Shown one piece after another: positions 42,313 to 51,933 of a stretch of DNA of 64,000 nucleotides. A program made the position numbers and the translations under genes. The first letter of the stretch is position 1. Each line of letters opens with the position of its first letter. Location: NCBI RefSeq assembly GCF_051055405.1, contig NZ_CP167068.1, positions 2,232,001 through 2,296,000 on the forward strand. The letters run 5' to 3'. The notes beneath the pieces were generated by a model. The model was not told the DNA's origin. It did no database searches and saw nothing but the letters and a program-made list of their open reading frames with translations. Origin of the DNA: Pseudolachnospira sp051055405. Its GTDB lineage: Bacteria > Bacillota > Clostridia > Lachnospirales > Lachnospiraceae.

Positions 42313-43476
42313 TTACTGAATCTTCCGAATCCGGTATACGCCTTCAATCGCCGCAAGTTTTCCGAGAATCTCTTCGTCCATATGGCTTTCTACATCAATC
42401 AGGGAATAAGCAAACTCTCCCTTGCTCTTATTGCTCAGATTGGCAATATTTACGCCATTGCTGGAAAGAGTTGTGGAAATCTGCCCGATCATGTTCGGAA
42501 TATTTTTATGGAAAATCGCAATACGCCCCTCCGATTTTACCGGACCCAGATCGACTTTCGGGAAGTTTACCGAGTTTATAATATTTCCCTCTTCCAAGTA
42601 CCGGCGGATTTCTTTGGCCGCCATTACCGCGCAATTTACCTCCGCCTCTTCTGTGGAAGCTCCCAGATGGGGAACCACGATGGCATTTTTCATGGTCACG
42701 CTGAGAGCGTTTGGGAAGTCGCTGACATAATGGCCTACCTTTCCGCTCTCCAAAGCAGCGGCCATCGCTTTTTCATCCACCAGAAGATCTCTGGCAAAAT
42801 TCAAAAATACCACGCCGTCTTTCATCTTCGCAATCGTATCCGCATCGATCATTCCATTGGTAGAATCCATAGCCGGCACATGAATCGTAATGTAATCGCT
42901 CTCTTCCAAAAGCGCATCCAGATCATTAACCCGGCGCACATGATGATCTAAATTCCAGGCGCCTTCCACGGAAATGTACGGATCGTAGCCAAGTACCTTC
43001 ATCCCCAGATTCCGCGCCGCATTGGCCACCAAAACGCCGATGGCTCCAAGGCCGATAACACCTAAGGTCTTTCCGCCGATCTCCGTACCGGCAAACCCCT
43101 TTTTGCTCTTCTCCGTCTTTTTCGAAATATCCGGATCTCCGGCATTTTCATGAACCCATTGGATTCCGCCGCTGATATCGCGGGCGGCCAGCAGCATACC
43201 AGCCAATACCAATTCCTTTACCCCGTTGGCGTTGGCTCCCGGCGTATTGAACACTACGATGCCCTTTTTCGCACACTCTTCCAGGGGAATATTGTTTACC
43301 CCGGCTCCCGCTCTAGCAATCGCTTTCAGCTTCTCCGGGAGCTCCAAATCGTGCATCGAAGCGCTGCGCACCAGCACCGCGTCTGCATCCTCCAACCGTT
43401 CCGTCAATTCATAACCATCGCCCAGTTTGTCGGTTCCCGCCTGGTCGATCACATTCATGCAATGTACCTTATACAA
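42313..43476 (-). CDS. serA: D-3-phosphoglycerate dehydrogenase
   Basis: This is the first enzyme of serine biosynthesis, oxidising 3-phosphoglycerate to phosphohydroxypyruvate with NAD. The 387-residue chain lacks the long intervening domain of the largest forms. It has the Rossmann dinucleotide loop LGVIGLGAIGVLVANAA (about 135-152), the catalytic GxxxNxxxNF region (GVVFLNFARD), and VPHLGASTEEAE with the catalytic His. A C-terminal ACT regulatory domain (about 315-387; NIPNMIGQISTTL, GVNIANLSNKS) probably binds an amino acid effector. It is last in a five-gene operon, 11 bp after serC. Confidence 0.95.
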   Translation of the reverse strand: MYKVHCMNVIDQAGTDKLGDGYELTERLEDADAVLVRSASMHDLELPEKLKAIARAGAGVNNIPLEECAKKGIVVFNTPGANANGVKELVLAGMLLAARDISGGIQWVHENAGDPDISKKTEKSKKGFAGTEIGGKTLGVIGLGAIGVLVANAARNLGMKVLGYDPYISVEGAWNLDHHVRRVNDLDALLEESDYITIHVPAMDSTNGMIDADTIAKMKDGVVFLNFARDLLVDEKAMAAALESGKVGHYVSDFPNALSVTMKNAIVVPHLGASTEEAEVNCAVMAAKEIRRYLEEGNIINSVNFPKVDLGPVKSEGRIAIFHKNIPNMIGQISTTLSSNGVNIANLSNKSKGEFAYSLIDVESHMDEEILGKLAAIEGVYRIRKIQ

Positions 43477-43487
43477 AACTATCCCTC

Positions 43488-44570
43488 CTACAGATGCTTC
43501 TTCTCAAAATCCGTCATAAACTCTACCAGCGCCTGAATGCCTTCCTTCGGCATCGCATTATAGATGCTGGCGCGCATGCCGCCGACCGTCCGATGGCCTT
43601 TCAGGTTTTCAAATCCAGCTTCCTTAGCCGCTTTCACGAATTCGGCATCCAGATCTTTATCGCCGGTCACAAAAGGCACATTCATCAAAGAACGATCTTC
43701 CTTTACCACGGTTCCTTTAAACAATTTGCTCTGATCCAGATAATCATAGAGCACCGCCGCTTTCTTTTCATTGCGCTCCTTCATGGCAGACAAACCGCCC
43801 TGCTTTTTCAGCCACTGGAATACTTTTCCACAAATGTAGATTCCATAGCAGTTGGGCGTATTGTAGAGGGAGCCTGCATCCGCCTGGGTCTTGTATTGAA
43901 GCATGGTCGGAACGCCCGGCAATTCCTCCTTCGGAATCAGATCCTCACGAATGATCGCAACGACCAGTCCGGCCGGTCCTACGTTTTTCTGAACGCCGCC
44001 CCAGATCATCCCGTATTTTTCTACATCCACCGGTTCCGACAGGAAGCAGGAAGACTGATCCGCTACCAGGATTTTCCCCTTGGTATTGGGCAGCTTTTTA
44101 TACTTTGTTCCATAGATCGTATTGTTCTCACAGATATACACATAGTCTGCGTTCTCGCGAACCGGCAGATCGGAGCAATCCGGAATATAGGAAAACGTCT
44201 TATCCTCGCTGCTGGCGATGGCCTTGACATCCCCAAATTTCTGGGCTTCCTTAAACGCCTTTTTCGCCCATTGGCCGGTGACGATATAATCCGCCGCGCC
44301 ATGAGGCATCAAATTTAACGGTACCATGGCAAACTGCAAGGAACCGCCTCCCTGAAGGAACAGTACCTTATAGTTATCCGGAATTCCCATCAAATCGCGA
44401 AGATCCGCCTCCGCGCTCTCCAAAATGTCGGAAAACATTTTCGATCGATGGCTCATCTCCATGACGGACATGCCGCAGCCCCGGTAATCTAACATTTCTT
44501 CCGCTGCTTCCTTCAATACCTCTTCCGGCAGAACAGCAGGTCCCGCGGAAAAATTATACACTCTGCTCAT
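43488..44570 (-). CDS. serC: Phosphoserine aminotransferase
   Basis: SerC is a PLP-dependent class V aminotransferase that makes phosphoserine from phosphohydroxypyruvate and glutamate. The 360-residue protein begins with the family signature VYNFSAGPAVLPEEVL. It has MEMSHRSKMF, FLQGGGSLQFAMVPLNL (substrate/PLP phosphate loop) and LVADQSSCFLS. A Lys in WGGVQKNVGPAG (about 196) carries the PLP. HRTVGGMRASIYNA near the end binds the substrate. Length is standard. It overlaps ilvB by 4 nt (ATGA type), so translation is coupled. Confidence 0.97.
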   Translation of the reverse strand: MSRVYNFSAGPAVLPEEVLKEAAEEMLDYRGCGMSVMEMSHRSKMFSDILESAEADLRDLMGIPDNYKVLFLQGGGSLQFAMVPLNLMPHGAADYIVTGQWAKKAFKEAQKFGDVKAIASSEDKTFSYIPDCSDLPVRENADYVYICENNTIYGTKYKKLPNTKGKILVADQSSCFLSEPVDVEKYGMIWGGVQKNVGPAGLVVAIIREDLIPKEELPGVPTMLQYKTQADAGSLYNTPNCYGIYICGKVFQWLKKQGGLSAMKERNEKKAAVLYDYLDQSKLFKGTVVKEDRSLMNVPFVTGDKDLDAEFVKAAKEAGFENLKGHRTVGGMRASIYNAMPKEGIQALVEFMTDFEKKHL

Positions 44571-46249
44571 TTCTTCTCCTCCAAATCTTCCTCACTAAAT
44601 ACTTCAGCAATCTGACCGCCCGGTGCTACCATCGGAAATACCTTATCGTCCGAATCGATGATACACTCCACTACCACCGGGGCATTCAGCGCAATCGCTT
44701 CTCTCAGTACAGACTCCACCTCTTCTGGCTTCGTCACACGATATCCTTTGGCTCCCATGGCTTCCGCAATCTTTACAAAATCGATCTTATCCTCCAAAAT
44801 TGTATGGGAATAACGTTTCTCATAGAATAGGGTTTGCCACTGGCGCACCATACCAAGCACATGATTATTCAAAATGATGGTAACAATCGGCAAATTGTTT
44901 CTGGTGATTGTCGCCAACTCATTCATATTCATTCGAAAACAGCCGTCCCCGGTAATATTAACCACCAGTTTATCCGGAAACGCATATTTCGCACCGATGG
45001 ACGCACCAACACCATATCCCATCGTTCCCAAGCCACCGGAACTTATAAATGTACGGGGCTTTCTATACATATAAAATTGCGCGCTCCACATCTGATGCTG
45101 ACCGACGTCCGTCGTGATAATCGCATCTCCGCCGGTAATCTCAGAAAGCTTTCGAATCACATAGGGACCGGTCAGCACGCCATCCGGACAAAACAGCGGA
45201 TGCTGTTCTTTCAACGCCTCGATCTTCTGCATCCACTCCAGATGCTTTTTCTCTTTCAGCCGCTCGTTTAACTTCTGCAAAATGACCTTTAAATCTCCGA
45301 TCACCGACGCATCGGTACGGACGTTTTTGTTGATCTCCGCCGCATCGACATCCAACTGCAAAACCTTTGCTTTTTGGGCAAAAGTCGCCGGATTTCCCGT
45401 GCAGCGATCGCTAAAGCGGACGCCAACGCCGATTAAAAGATCGCAGTCCGAAACGCCAAGATTTGACGTCTTGGTTCCATGCATTCCCAGCATTCCCGTA
45501 TAGGCCGGATCGGTCTGATCAAAAGTACCCTGGGCCATCAACGTACAGGTAATCGGAGCATCCATTTTGTGGACAAACTCCGTCAGTTCCTCTGAAGCGT
45601 CCGACGCAATGACGCCTCCGCCGGCAAAGATATAGGGGCGCTCCGCCGCTTCTATCATTTCCAGCACTTTTTCAATATCCTCTTCTCGAATCGTATGAGC
45701 CTGCCGACGAATTGGTTCCGGTTCCACCGGATAAAATTCTGTGACCGCTGCCGTTACATCCTTTGTCACATCGATCAACACCGGACCAGGACGGCCGGTG
45801 CGGGCCAGACGAAACGCCTTTCGTATCGCGGGCGCCAATTCTTCGATATTCTTGATAATCGTGCTATACTTTGTGATCGGCATCGTCACACCGGCAATAT
45901 CAATTTCCTGAAAAGAATCCTTTCCCAAAGCGTTTACAGCTACGTTTGCAGTAATAGCAACCAGCGGGATCGAATCCATATACGCCGTCGCAATTCCAGT
46001 CACGAGATTCGTTGCTCCCGGTCCAGAGGTGGCAAAACAAACGCCAACCCGTCCTGTCGCACGGGCATAACCGTCCGCCGCATGGGAAGCGCCCTGTTCG
46101 TGGGAAGTCAATATATGATGAATCCGGTCAGAATACTCGTATAAAGCATCGTATATATTTAAAACTGTGCCGCCTGGATACCCAAAGATGGTATCCACGC
46201 CCTGCTCCAGCAGGCATTCCATAATAATTTGGGACCCTGTCAGCCGCAT
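44567..46249 (-). CDS. ilvB: Acetolactate synthase large subunit
   Basis: This is the catalytic subunit of acetohydroxyacid synthase, which makes acetolactate for valine/leucine and acetohydroxybutyrate for isoleucine. The 560-residue chain has the ThDP N-terminal domain with the catalytic Glu (DTIFGYPGGTVLNIYDAL, HEQGASHAADGYARA). A central FAD-binding domain follows (LLIGVGVRFSDR). The C-terminal ThDP motif is GDGCFRMNMNELATITRNNLP (GDG...N, about 435-455). No small regulatory subunit gene (ilvN) is adjacent. It lies 1 bp after ilvD. Confidence 0.96.
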   Translation of the reverse strand: MRLTGSQIIMECLLEQGVDTIFGYPGGTVLNIYDALYEYSDRIHHILTSHEQGASHAADGYARATGRVGVCFATSGPGATNLVTGIATAYMDSIPLVAITANVAVNALGKDSFQEIDIAGVTMPITKYSTIIKNIEELAPAIRKAFRLARTGRPGPVLIDVTKDVTAAVTEFYPVEPEPIRRQAHTIREEDIEKVLEMIEAAERPYIFAGGGVIASDASEELTEFVHKMDAPITCTLMAQGTFDQTDPAYTGMLGMHGTKTSNLGVSDCDLLIGVGVRFSDRCTGNPATFAQKAKVLQLDVDAAEINKNVRTDASVIGDLKVILQKLNERLKEKKHLEWMQKIEALKEQHPLFCPDGVLTGPYVIRKLSEITGGDAIITTDVGQHQMWSAQFYMYRKPRTFISSGGLGTMGYGVGASIGAKYAFPDKLVVNITGDGCFRMNMNELATITRNNLPIVTIILNNHVLGMVRQWQTLFYEKRYSHTILEDKIDFVKIAEAMGAKGYRVTKPEEVESVLREAIALNAPVVVECIIDSDDKVFPMVAPGGQIAEVFSEEDLEEKK

Positions 46250-46250
46250 A

Positions 46251-47924
46251 TCACTTCTCCTTTATCTCTAAAATTGCCCCTCGGTTCCCAGAAGTAACCA
46301 TTTTTTCGTACCGAGCCAGATAACCGGTCGTTACCTTAGGCGGACGAGGCTGCCATTTGGCTCTACGGGCCGCCATCTCTTCCTCAGAAATCTTCACATT
46401 CAACGTGCAGGCGTCGATATCGATCTGAATGATATCGCCTTCCTCCACCAGCGCAATGGGACCGCCGACCGCAGCTTCCGGCGATACATGGCCGATGGAT
46501 GCCCCGCGGGATGCGCCGCTGAAACGGCCATCTGTAATCAAAGCCACGCTAGAGCCAAGACCCATGCCGGCAATGGCGGAAGTGGGGTTCAGCATTTCCC
46601 GCATGCCCGGACCGCCTTTGGGACCCTCATAACGAATCACTACCACATCCCCGGCTACGATCTTTCCACCTTTGATGGCCGCGATCGCATCTTCCTCACA
46701 GTCAAACACACGAGCCGGCCCCTCATGCTGCAGCATCTCCGGAACTACCGCAGAACGCTTTACAATTCCGGAATCGGGAGCCAAATTCCCCTTCAAGATT
46801 GCCAGACCGCCAACCGGGCTATAGGGATTATCAATCGGACGGATTACTTCCGGGTTTTTATTCACACATCCGGCAATATTCTCTCCCACCGTCTGGCCAG
46901 TCGCTGTCATCAGATCCGTATAGAGCAGATTCTTTTTATTTAATTCGTTCATCACCGCATAGACGCCTCCGGCCTCATTCAGTTCTTCAATATAGGTCGG
47001 GCCTGCCGGCGCCAGATGGCACAGATTAGGCGTCTTGGCGCTGATCTCATTGGCGATGTCCACATTTAATTCTACGCCTGCTTCATGGGCGATGGCCGGC
47101 AGATGCAGCATACTGTTGGTGCTGCAGCCCAGAGCCATGTCCACGGTCAAAGCATTCAAAAACGCTTTTTCCGTCATGATATCTCTCGGACGGATATTTT
47201 TTCTCAAAAGTTCCATGACCTGCATACCGGCGTGCTTCGCCAGTTTCAGACGCTCGGAATAGACTGCCGGGATCGTACCGTTCCCGCGAAGTCCCATGCC
47301 AAGGGCCTCGGTCAGGCAGTTCATACTGTTAGCCGTATACATACCGGAACAAGACCCGCAGGTCGGGCAGACCTTATCTTCCATTTCCTGCAGTTCTTCC
47401 GCCGTCATGGTTCCAGCCGTGTAAGAGCCGACTGCCTCAAACATGCTGGACAGGCTGCGCTTCTTCCCCTGCACGTGACCGGCCAGCATCGGGCCGCCGC
47501 TGACAAAGACTGTCGGCACATTGAGCCGGGCCGCCGCCATCAACAGTCCAGGAACATTTTTATCGCAGTTTGGCACCATCACCAAAGCGTCAAAGGCGTG
47601 AGCCTGAGCCATACACTCGGTGGAATCACAGATCAGATCACGGGTAACCAAAGAATATTTCATACCGATGTGGCCCATGGCAATTCCATCGCAGACTGCA
47701 ATGGCAGGAAATACAATGGGGGTTCCCCCGGCCATTGCAACGCCCATCTTTACGGCTTCTACGATCTTATCCAGGTTCATATGTCCCGGTACAATTTCGT
47801 TATAAGAGCTGACAATACCAACCAGAGGTCGCTCCAGTTCTTCTTTCGTCATACCCAGCGCATTAAATAGGGACCGATGGGGCGCCTGCTGCACACCTGT
47901 TGTTACTGCATCACTTTTCTTCAT
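46251..47924 (-). CDS. ilvD: Dihydroxy-acid dehydratase
   Basis: IlvD dehydrates dihydroxy acids to 2-keto acids in valine, leucine and isoleucine synthesis using an Fe-S cluster. The 557-residue protein has the cluster cysteines in DALVMVPNCDKNVPG (about 120) and CPTCGSCSGMYTANSMNCL (about 193). The C-terminal ALITDGRFSGASRGASIGHV signature includes the catalytic Ser region. Length is standard. It lies 12 bp after leuB and 1 bp before ilvB. Confidence 0.97.
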   Translation of the reverse strand: MKKSDAVTTGVQQAPHRSLFNALGMTKEELERPLVGIVSSYNEIVPGHMNLDKIVEAVKMGVAMAGGTPIVFPAIAVCDGIAMGHIGMKYSLVTRDLICDSTECMAQAHAFDALVMVPNCDKNVPGLLMAAARLNVPTVFVSGGPMLAGHVQGKKRSLSSMFEAVGSYTAGTMTAEELQEMEDKVCPTCGSCSGMYTANSMNCLTEALGMGLRGNGTIPAVYSERLKLAKHAGMQVMELLRKNIRPRDIMTEKAFLNALTVDMALGCSTNSMLHLPAIAHEAGVELNVDIANEISAKTPNLCHLAPAGPTYIEELNEAGGVYAVMNELNKKNLLYTDLMTATGQTVGENIAGCVNKNPEVIRPIDNPYSPVGGLAILKGNLAPDSGIVKRSAVVPEMLQHEGPARVFDCEEDAIAAIKGGKIVAGDVVVIRYEGPKGGPGMREMLNPTSAIAGMGLGSSVALITDGRFSGASRGASIGHVSPEAAVGGPIALVEEGDIIQIDIDACTLNVKISEEEMAARRAKWQPRPPKVTTGYLARYEKMVTSGNRGAILEIKEK

Positions 47925-47936
47925 GTCGCTTCCTCC

Positions 47937-49022
47937 TTATAATCTTTCGATAATGGCGGCTCCCATCTCGATGGTGCCAACCTTCTTACAGCCTTCCGAC
48001 CAAAGATCTCCTGTCCGGTATCCGTCCGCCAAAACCTGCTTCACCGCGCGCTCAATCGCGTCCGCTTCTTCCATCAAGTCAAAGGAATAACGAAGCATCA
48101 TGGCCGCCGATAAAATCGTCGCGATCGGGTTCGCCAGGTTCTTTCCTGCAATATCCGGCGCAGAGCCATGACCAGGCTCATAAAGCCCCAATTTTCCAGC
48201 GCCCAGGCTGGCCGACGCCAGCATTCCGATCGAGCCGGTGATCTCGCTGGCTTCATCGGATAAAATATCGCCAAACATATTTTCCGTCAGAATGACATCG
48301 TACTGAGCCGGATTGTGCACCAATTGCATCGCGCAGCTGTCTACCAAACCATGGGAAAGTTCCACATCCGGATAATCCTTTGCAACCTCCTCCACAACCG
48401 CTCTCCAAAGGCGGGAAGAATCCAGCACGTTTGCCTTGTCGATACTGGTCACCTGTTTCCGACGCTTCCCGGCGATCTCAAAGGCTTTCACAGCGATCCG
48501 GCGAATCTCATTTTCATCGTAAACCAAAGTATCCGTCGCCCGGCGCACACCGTCTACCTCCTCGGTAAAACGTTTGCCAAAATAGAGACCTCCAGTCAAC
48601 TCCCGCACAATCACCATGTCAAAGCCGTCTTTCACAATGTCTGGACGCAGCGGACAGCTGGCGGCAAGTTCCGGATATAAAGCAGCTGGGCGGATATTGG
48701 CAAAAAGCTCCAGGCCTTTTCTAAGCTGCAGCAGTCCAGACTCCGGACGCTCCTGGGGCGGGCGGTTATACCAGTTTGGATTGCTCTCTGCGTTTCCGCC
48801 GACTGCGCCCAAAAGAACAGAATCGCTGCTTTTCGCTGTTTCTAATGCCTCTTTTGTCAAGGGTACGCCGTGGGCGTCGATGGAGACGCCGCCCATCAAC
48901 ACTTCCGTATAAGTAAATTCATGGCCGAATTTTGCTCCGACCGCGTTTAACACTTTTTTTGCTTCTCCTACAATCTCCGGCCCGATGCCGTCGCCGGGAA
49001 TCACTGCGATCCGATAATTCAT
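47937..49022 (-). CDS. leuB: 3-isopropylmalate dehydrogenase
   Basis: LeuB oxidatively decarboxylates 3-isopropylmalate in leucine synthesis. The 361-residue protein has IAVIPGDGIGPEIVGEA at the N terminus. The RPPQERPESGLLQLRKGLELFANIRP substrate segment (about 86-111) is typical of IPMDH. The DMVIVRELTGGLYFG loop and the family signature NMFGDILSDEASEITGSIGM (about 244) bind Mg and NAD. It is the first gene of the operon. A promoter is at 49076-49104, with a short leader of about 50 nt. leuA and leuCD are not in this window. Confidence 0.97.
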   Translation of the reverse strand: MNYRIAVIPGDGIGPEIVGEAKKVLNAVGAKFGHEFTYTEVLMGGVSIDAHGVPLTKEALETAKSSDSVLLGAVGGNAESNPNWYNRPPQERPESGLLQLRKGLELFANIRPAALYPELAASCPLRPDIVKDGFDMVIVRELTGGLYFGKRFTEEVDGVRRATDTLVYDENEIRRIAVKAFEIAGKRRKQVTSIDKANVLDSSRLWRAVVEEVAKDYPDVELSHGLVDSCAMQLVHNPAQYDVILTENMFGDILSDEASEITGSIGMLASASLGAGKLGLYEPGHGSAPDIAGKNLANPIATILSAAMMLRYSFDLMEEADAIERAVKQVLADGYRTGDLWSEGCKKVGTIEMGAAIIERL

Positions 49023-49075
49023 ACTGCTCCCTCAATTCCTTGGTTTATTTTCACGGAAAAAATTCGTTATGTTTC

Positions 49076-49104
49076 ATAATACCTCATTTTCAGCGGTTTT
49101 TCAA
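49076..49104 (-). promoter_or_regulatory. Promoter of the leu-ilv-ser operon
   Basis: On the minus strand TTGAAA (49099-49104), a 17-bp spacer and TATTAT (49076-49081), 53 bp before the leuB start. I see no T-box or leader peptide in the short leader. Confidence 0.65.
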
Positions 49105-49198
49105 CTGGTCAATGAGAGAAAACCTTATATCATTGATGTATCATAACCCACATTTTTCCTATTAAAATGATTCCTTCCATAATGATCTCGTATTTCCT

Positions 49199-51442
49199 TT
49201 ACCACTTCACTCCATAAGAATCGCAGATACGCCGGAATTCTACAGAATTCAGAAACCCTTCTACTACAGAATCTCTACTTTCTCCCATCCAGAGTACCAG
49301 TTCCCACTCACTTAACCCCTTCTGATCCGGTTCTCGATTTAATAACGTTCGATAAGCAATCCGCAGAAAATCTTCATCGCTTCTTACTCTACGGTCAAAT
49401 TCCACGCTGTAAAAAAATCCTCTCGCACATTCTCTTCCGGAAGAATTCCGATCAAGTAACGTGGAAACCCAGTTTCTTTGGCCCTGTCCATCAGCTTTTC
49501 GTTCCAGACAATATTGGTACAATCTCCCCACAAAACAAGTAACCTGTGGATTTCGATCTAAGATGTCCTGTGAAGACCAGCTCCCTGCTTGAATTCCATA
49601 GGAACGGCAAATGTTTCCGAATTCCACAGAGTTCACAAATCCGGCGAATACCCCCTCGCGTGTCACTCCGCCTTCCAGCAAGGTAACCCAGGCTGTTTTA
49701 CCGGAAGCATCCGAAGGCCGGTTCATCAAGGTCCGATACAGCATTTCCACAAAATCGCTATTGCTCGTTTGTTTCCGCCTATACTCTTCCCCAAAGATAA
49801 ATCCGTAGGCAGTCTGCGCTCCCGTGTCCGCACCGCTCTGCAAAACACGGACCCATGCCTCCCGTCCTGCCACTTCCGCCTCCCGTCCTAACACCAGGCG
49901 ATATAAACGTTTTACAAAATCTCTCGTTTTATTTTCCGCCGTAGGCGCTAATTTCGGAATGAGAGAGTCCTGGCTCGTTCCACAGCTATTGCAACTCCGT
50001 CTCTGCACTCCGTTTTCCGTGACGGACGCTTCCGTCACCTGATACCACTTTCCCCAACTATGATTACGGGTAGGAAGCGCTTGCTCTCTTTTACCTGCAC
50101 CGCAAATACACTGATATTTTTGGATACCGTTCACACTGCAGGTAGACGGCGTTTCGCTTATCTTTACCTCACGATGGACATGGGCAGCGCCTGCATACGA
50201 AGTTTCGCTTACCTCAGGCATCACAAAAGGAGCATAGGGAGCAATCGAAGATTGGCTAAAATCTGTGAATATGCCATAGGGAATATGGGTATCTCCCAAC
50301 CGGTCGTTGCCAAGCAGTAAATAACTATGATTTGCGAATCCCGAACCGCTGTCCCAAGTAACATCCACCATATACCACTGTCCATCTTCCATTTTTACAC
50401 AGTTCCACATATGGTCGGCAGCGCTCACACTCGCTGTGCTCCGTCCCGCTATCAAAACGCAAGGTATTCCAAAATCATCACAAATAATTTTGAACAGTTT
50501 TGCATAGGCTTCGCAAACGCCTCGATATCCATAACGTTCCAGCAGTGCCCCTGTAATGGTGTGGCTTCTGCTATCATTGATCCCCCAGTAAGTGATATTT
50601 CCCGCAAGGTAATCATGGATAGCCGCAACTTTCTGATAACGGCCGGTCTCACTGCCTAAATACTCCCGAATCCGCTTTTCAACCGTATCAATGGCGCTCT
50701 CTACCTCGCTCTTTTCGGATAAAATCCCATTATAATAGAGGCTCGCATATACTTCAATTCTGGAAATAATGATCCGTTTTCCCAGAGCGCTCCCATCTGC
50801 TGTCGCAACAATGGGCCGAAAATATAATCCACGCGCCCAAAAATTTCTAGGATAATCTTTAATATACGCATCAAACCCTTTGATTGTATCCGCGTATACT
50901 TGATTCAACATTCTCTGAAACTCTGGATTATTTGCATAATCCGGATCATAGGCCATGCCATAGGCATATTCCGCTGCCCCTTGACATTTTAACTCAATGG
51001 ATAAATAATTTCCCGAATGATACTGGTAGAGCCCTTTTGTTTCAAATGTATGATAAATCACCCGCTCGATATCGGTCAGTTGATCCGCATATGTATTTTC
51101 AAATCGGTCAAGAGAAAACATGGCCGGTTGCGATACCAATTCAGAATCTAAAACCGATTCCGATTGTATCCAATCCAACGGCTGCTCTTCTCCTACCACA
51201 TCTTCACGAATCCCGTTTTCGATTTGCTCTATCTCAGGAATATTTCTCTCCTGGTCTTCCAAATTTGGCTCTGCCAACTCAGAAACCAAAACTTCATCTT
51301 CAGCCCCAGATGACGATTGTTCCATTTCTGCAACGGGCATAGATGGATTTTGAATATCGCTTATCGCTGCCCCTTCCGCGGTTCCGCCCAATAGGGATAC
51401 GATTATCATTCCACTCAAAAAAAGTTTTCCATATTTCATCAT
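49199..51442 (-). CDS. Secreted transglutaminase-like protein with four DUF4214 modules
   Basis: This is a 747-residue extracellular protein. The start at 51442 (MMKYGKLFLSG) follows AGGTG with a 6-nt spacer; a longer frame to 51508 has none. A signal peptide is followed by an E/S-rich linker. The transglutaminase-like cysteine-protease-fold domain (about 195-390) has the triad Cys in YRGVCEAYAKLF (about 305), His in AADHMWNC (about 340) and Asp in MVDVTWDS (about 359). A Cys-rich zinc-ribbon-like piece lies near 450-495 (CSVNGIQKYQCICG, RRSCNSCG). Four DUF4214 units fill 505-747, ending GFLNSVEFRRIC. Its substrate is unknown; peptidoglycan or surface protein cross-links are candidates. Confidence 0.87.
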   Translation of the reverse strand: MMKYGKLFLSGMIIVSLLGGTAEGAAISDIQNPSMPVAEMEQSSSGAEDEVLVSELAEPNLEDQERNIPEIEQIENGIREDVVGEEQPLDWIQSESVLDSELVSQPAMFSLDRFENTYADQLTDIERVIYHTFETKGLYQYHSGNYLSIELKCQGAAEYAYGMAYDPDYANNPEFQRMLNQVYADTIKGFDAYIKDYPRNFWARGLYFRPIVATADGSALGKRIIISRIEVYASLYYNGILSEKSEVESAIDTVEKRIREYLGSETGRYQKVAAIHDYLAGNITYWGINDSRSHTITGALLERYGYRGVCEAYAKLFKIICDDFGIPCVLIAGRSTASVSAADHMWNCVKMEDGQWYMVDVTWDSGSGFANHSYLLLGNDRLGDTHIPYGIFTDFSQSSIAPYAPFVMPEVSETSYAGAAHVHREVKISETPSTCSVNGIQKYQCICGAGKREQALPTRNHSWGKWYQVTEASVTENGVQRRSCNSCGTSQDSLIPKLAPTAENKTRDFVKRLYRLVLGREAEVAGREAWVRVLQSGADTGAQTAYGFIFGEEYRRKQTSNSDFVEMLYRTLMNRPSDASGKTAWVTLLEGGVTREGVFAGFVNSVEFGNICRSYGIQAGSWSSQDILDRNPQVTCFVGRLYQYCLERKADGQGQRNWVSTLLDRNSSGRECARGFFYSVEFDRRVRSDEDFLRIAYRTLLNREPDQKGLSEWELVLWMGESRDSVVEGFLNSVEFRRICDSYGVKW

Positions 51443-51552
51443 ACCATTCACCTTTTTTATAAAGAAATCGGAAAATGCTCTTCCGGTTTTCCGGCTTCTA
51501 ATTTGCATTTTCCGATACTTCGTTTTCCTATTCGGTTTTCCTCGCTGCTCTC

Positions 51553-51852
51553 TTACTCTGCACCCGGCTTTTCAATCTGTACGATAGCCGCCTTCTGCAT
51601 CGGAATCCTGCAGTTCTTATTGCTACCGAACTCTACGATTACCGTGTCTTCCGTGATATCAATGATAACACCGTAGAAGCCGCTGGTCGTCAGAACACTG
51701 TCGCCGATCGCCATATTGGCAAAAAGCTCGGCCTGTTTCTGTTTCTGCTTTTTCTGCGGACGAATCATCAAGAAATACATGAATGCAACGATGATGACAA
51801 TGTAAAAAACCCAAAATCCTGCACCCATACTGTTTGCTGCCAAAAAGTTCAT
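51553..51852 (-). CDS. yajC: Preprotein translocase subunit YajC
   Basis: YajC is a small accessory membrane protein of the Sec-SecDF translocase. The 99-residue protein has one N-terminal transmembrane helix (FWVFYIVIIVAFMYFLMI) and the conserved RPQKKQKQKQAEL stretch. A soluble beta-rich C-terminal part follows, with GDSVLTTSGFYGVIIDI and VEFGSNKNCRIPMQKAAI. Length is typical. It lies 81 bp downstream of tgt on the same strand; tgt-yajC adjacency is a widespread conserved arrangement. AGGAGG precedes the start. Confidence 0.95.
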   Translation of the reverse strand: MNFLAANSMGAGFWVFYIVIIVAFMYFLMIRPQKKQKQKQAELFANMAIGDSVLTTSGFYGVIIDITEDTVIVEFGSNKNCRIPMQKAAIVQIEKPGAE

Positions 51853-51933
51853 AATTTCTCCTCCTAGGGCTTTGTTTCTATGGTCAAAGCTTTGCTTTGA
51901 ATTCTAACTACGCATTTCTCGCTTTTCGATTGG

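Noticed and set aside
49023..49198. A T-box or leader-peptide attenuator before the leu-ilv-ser operon
   Set aside because: The leader after the promoter is only about 50 nt, with no T-box sequence, no Leu/Ile/Val codon run and no terminator hairpin.
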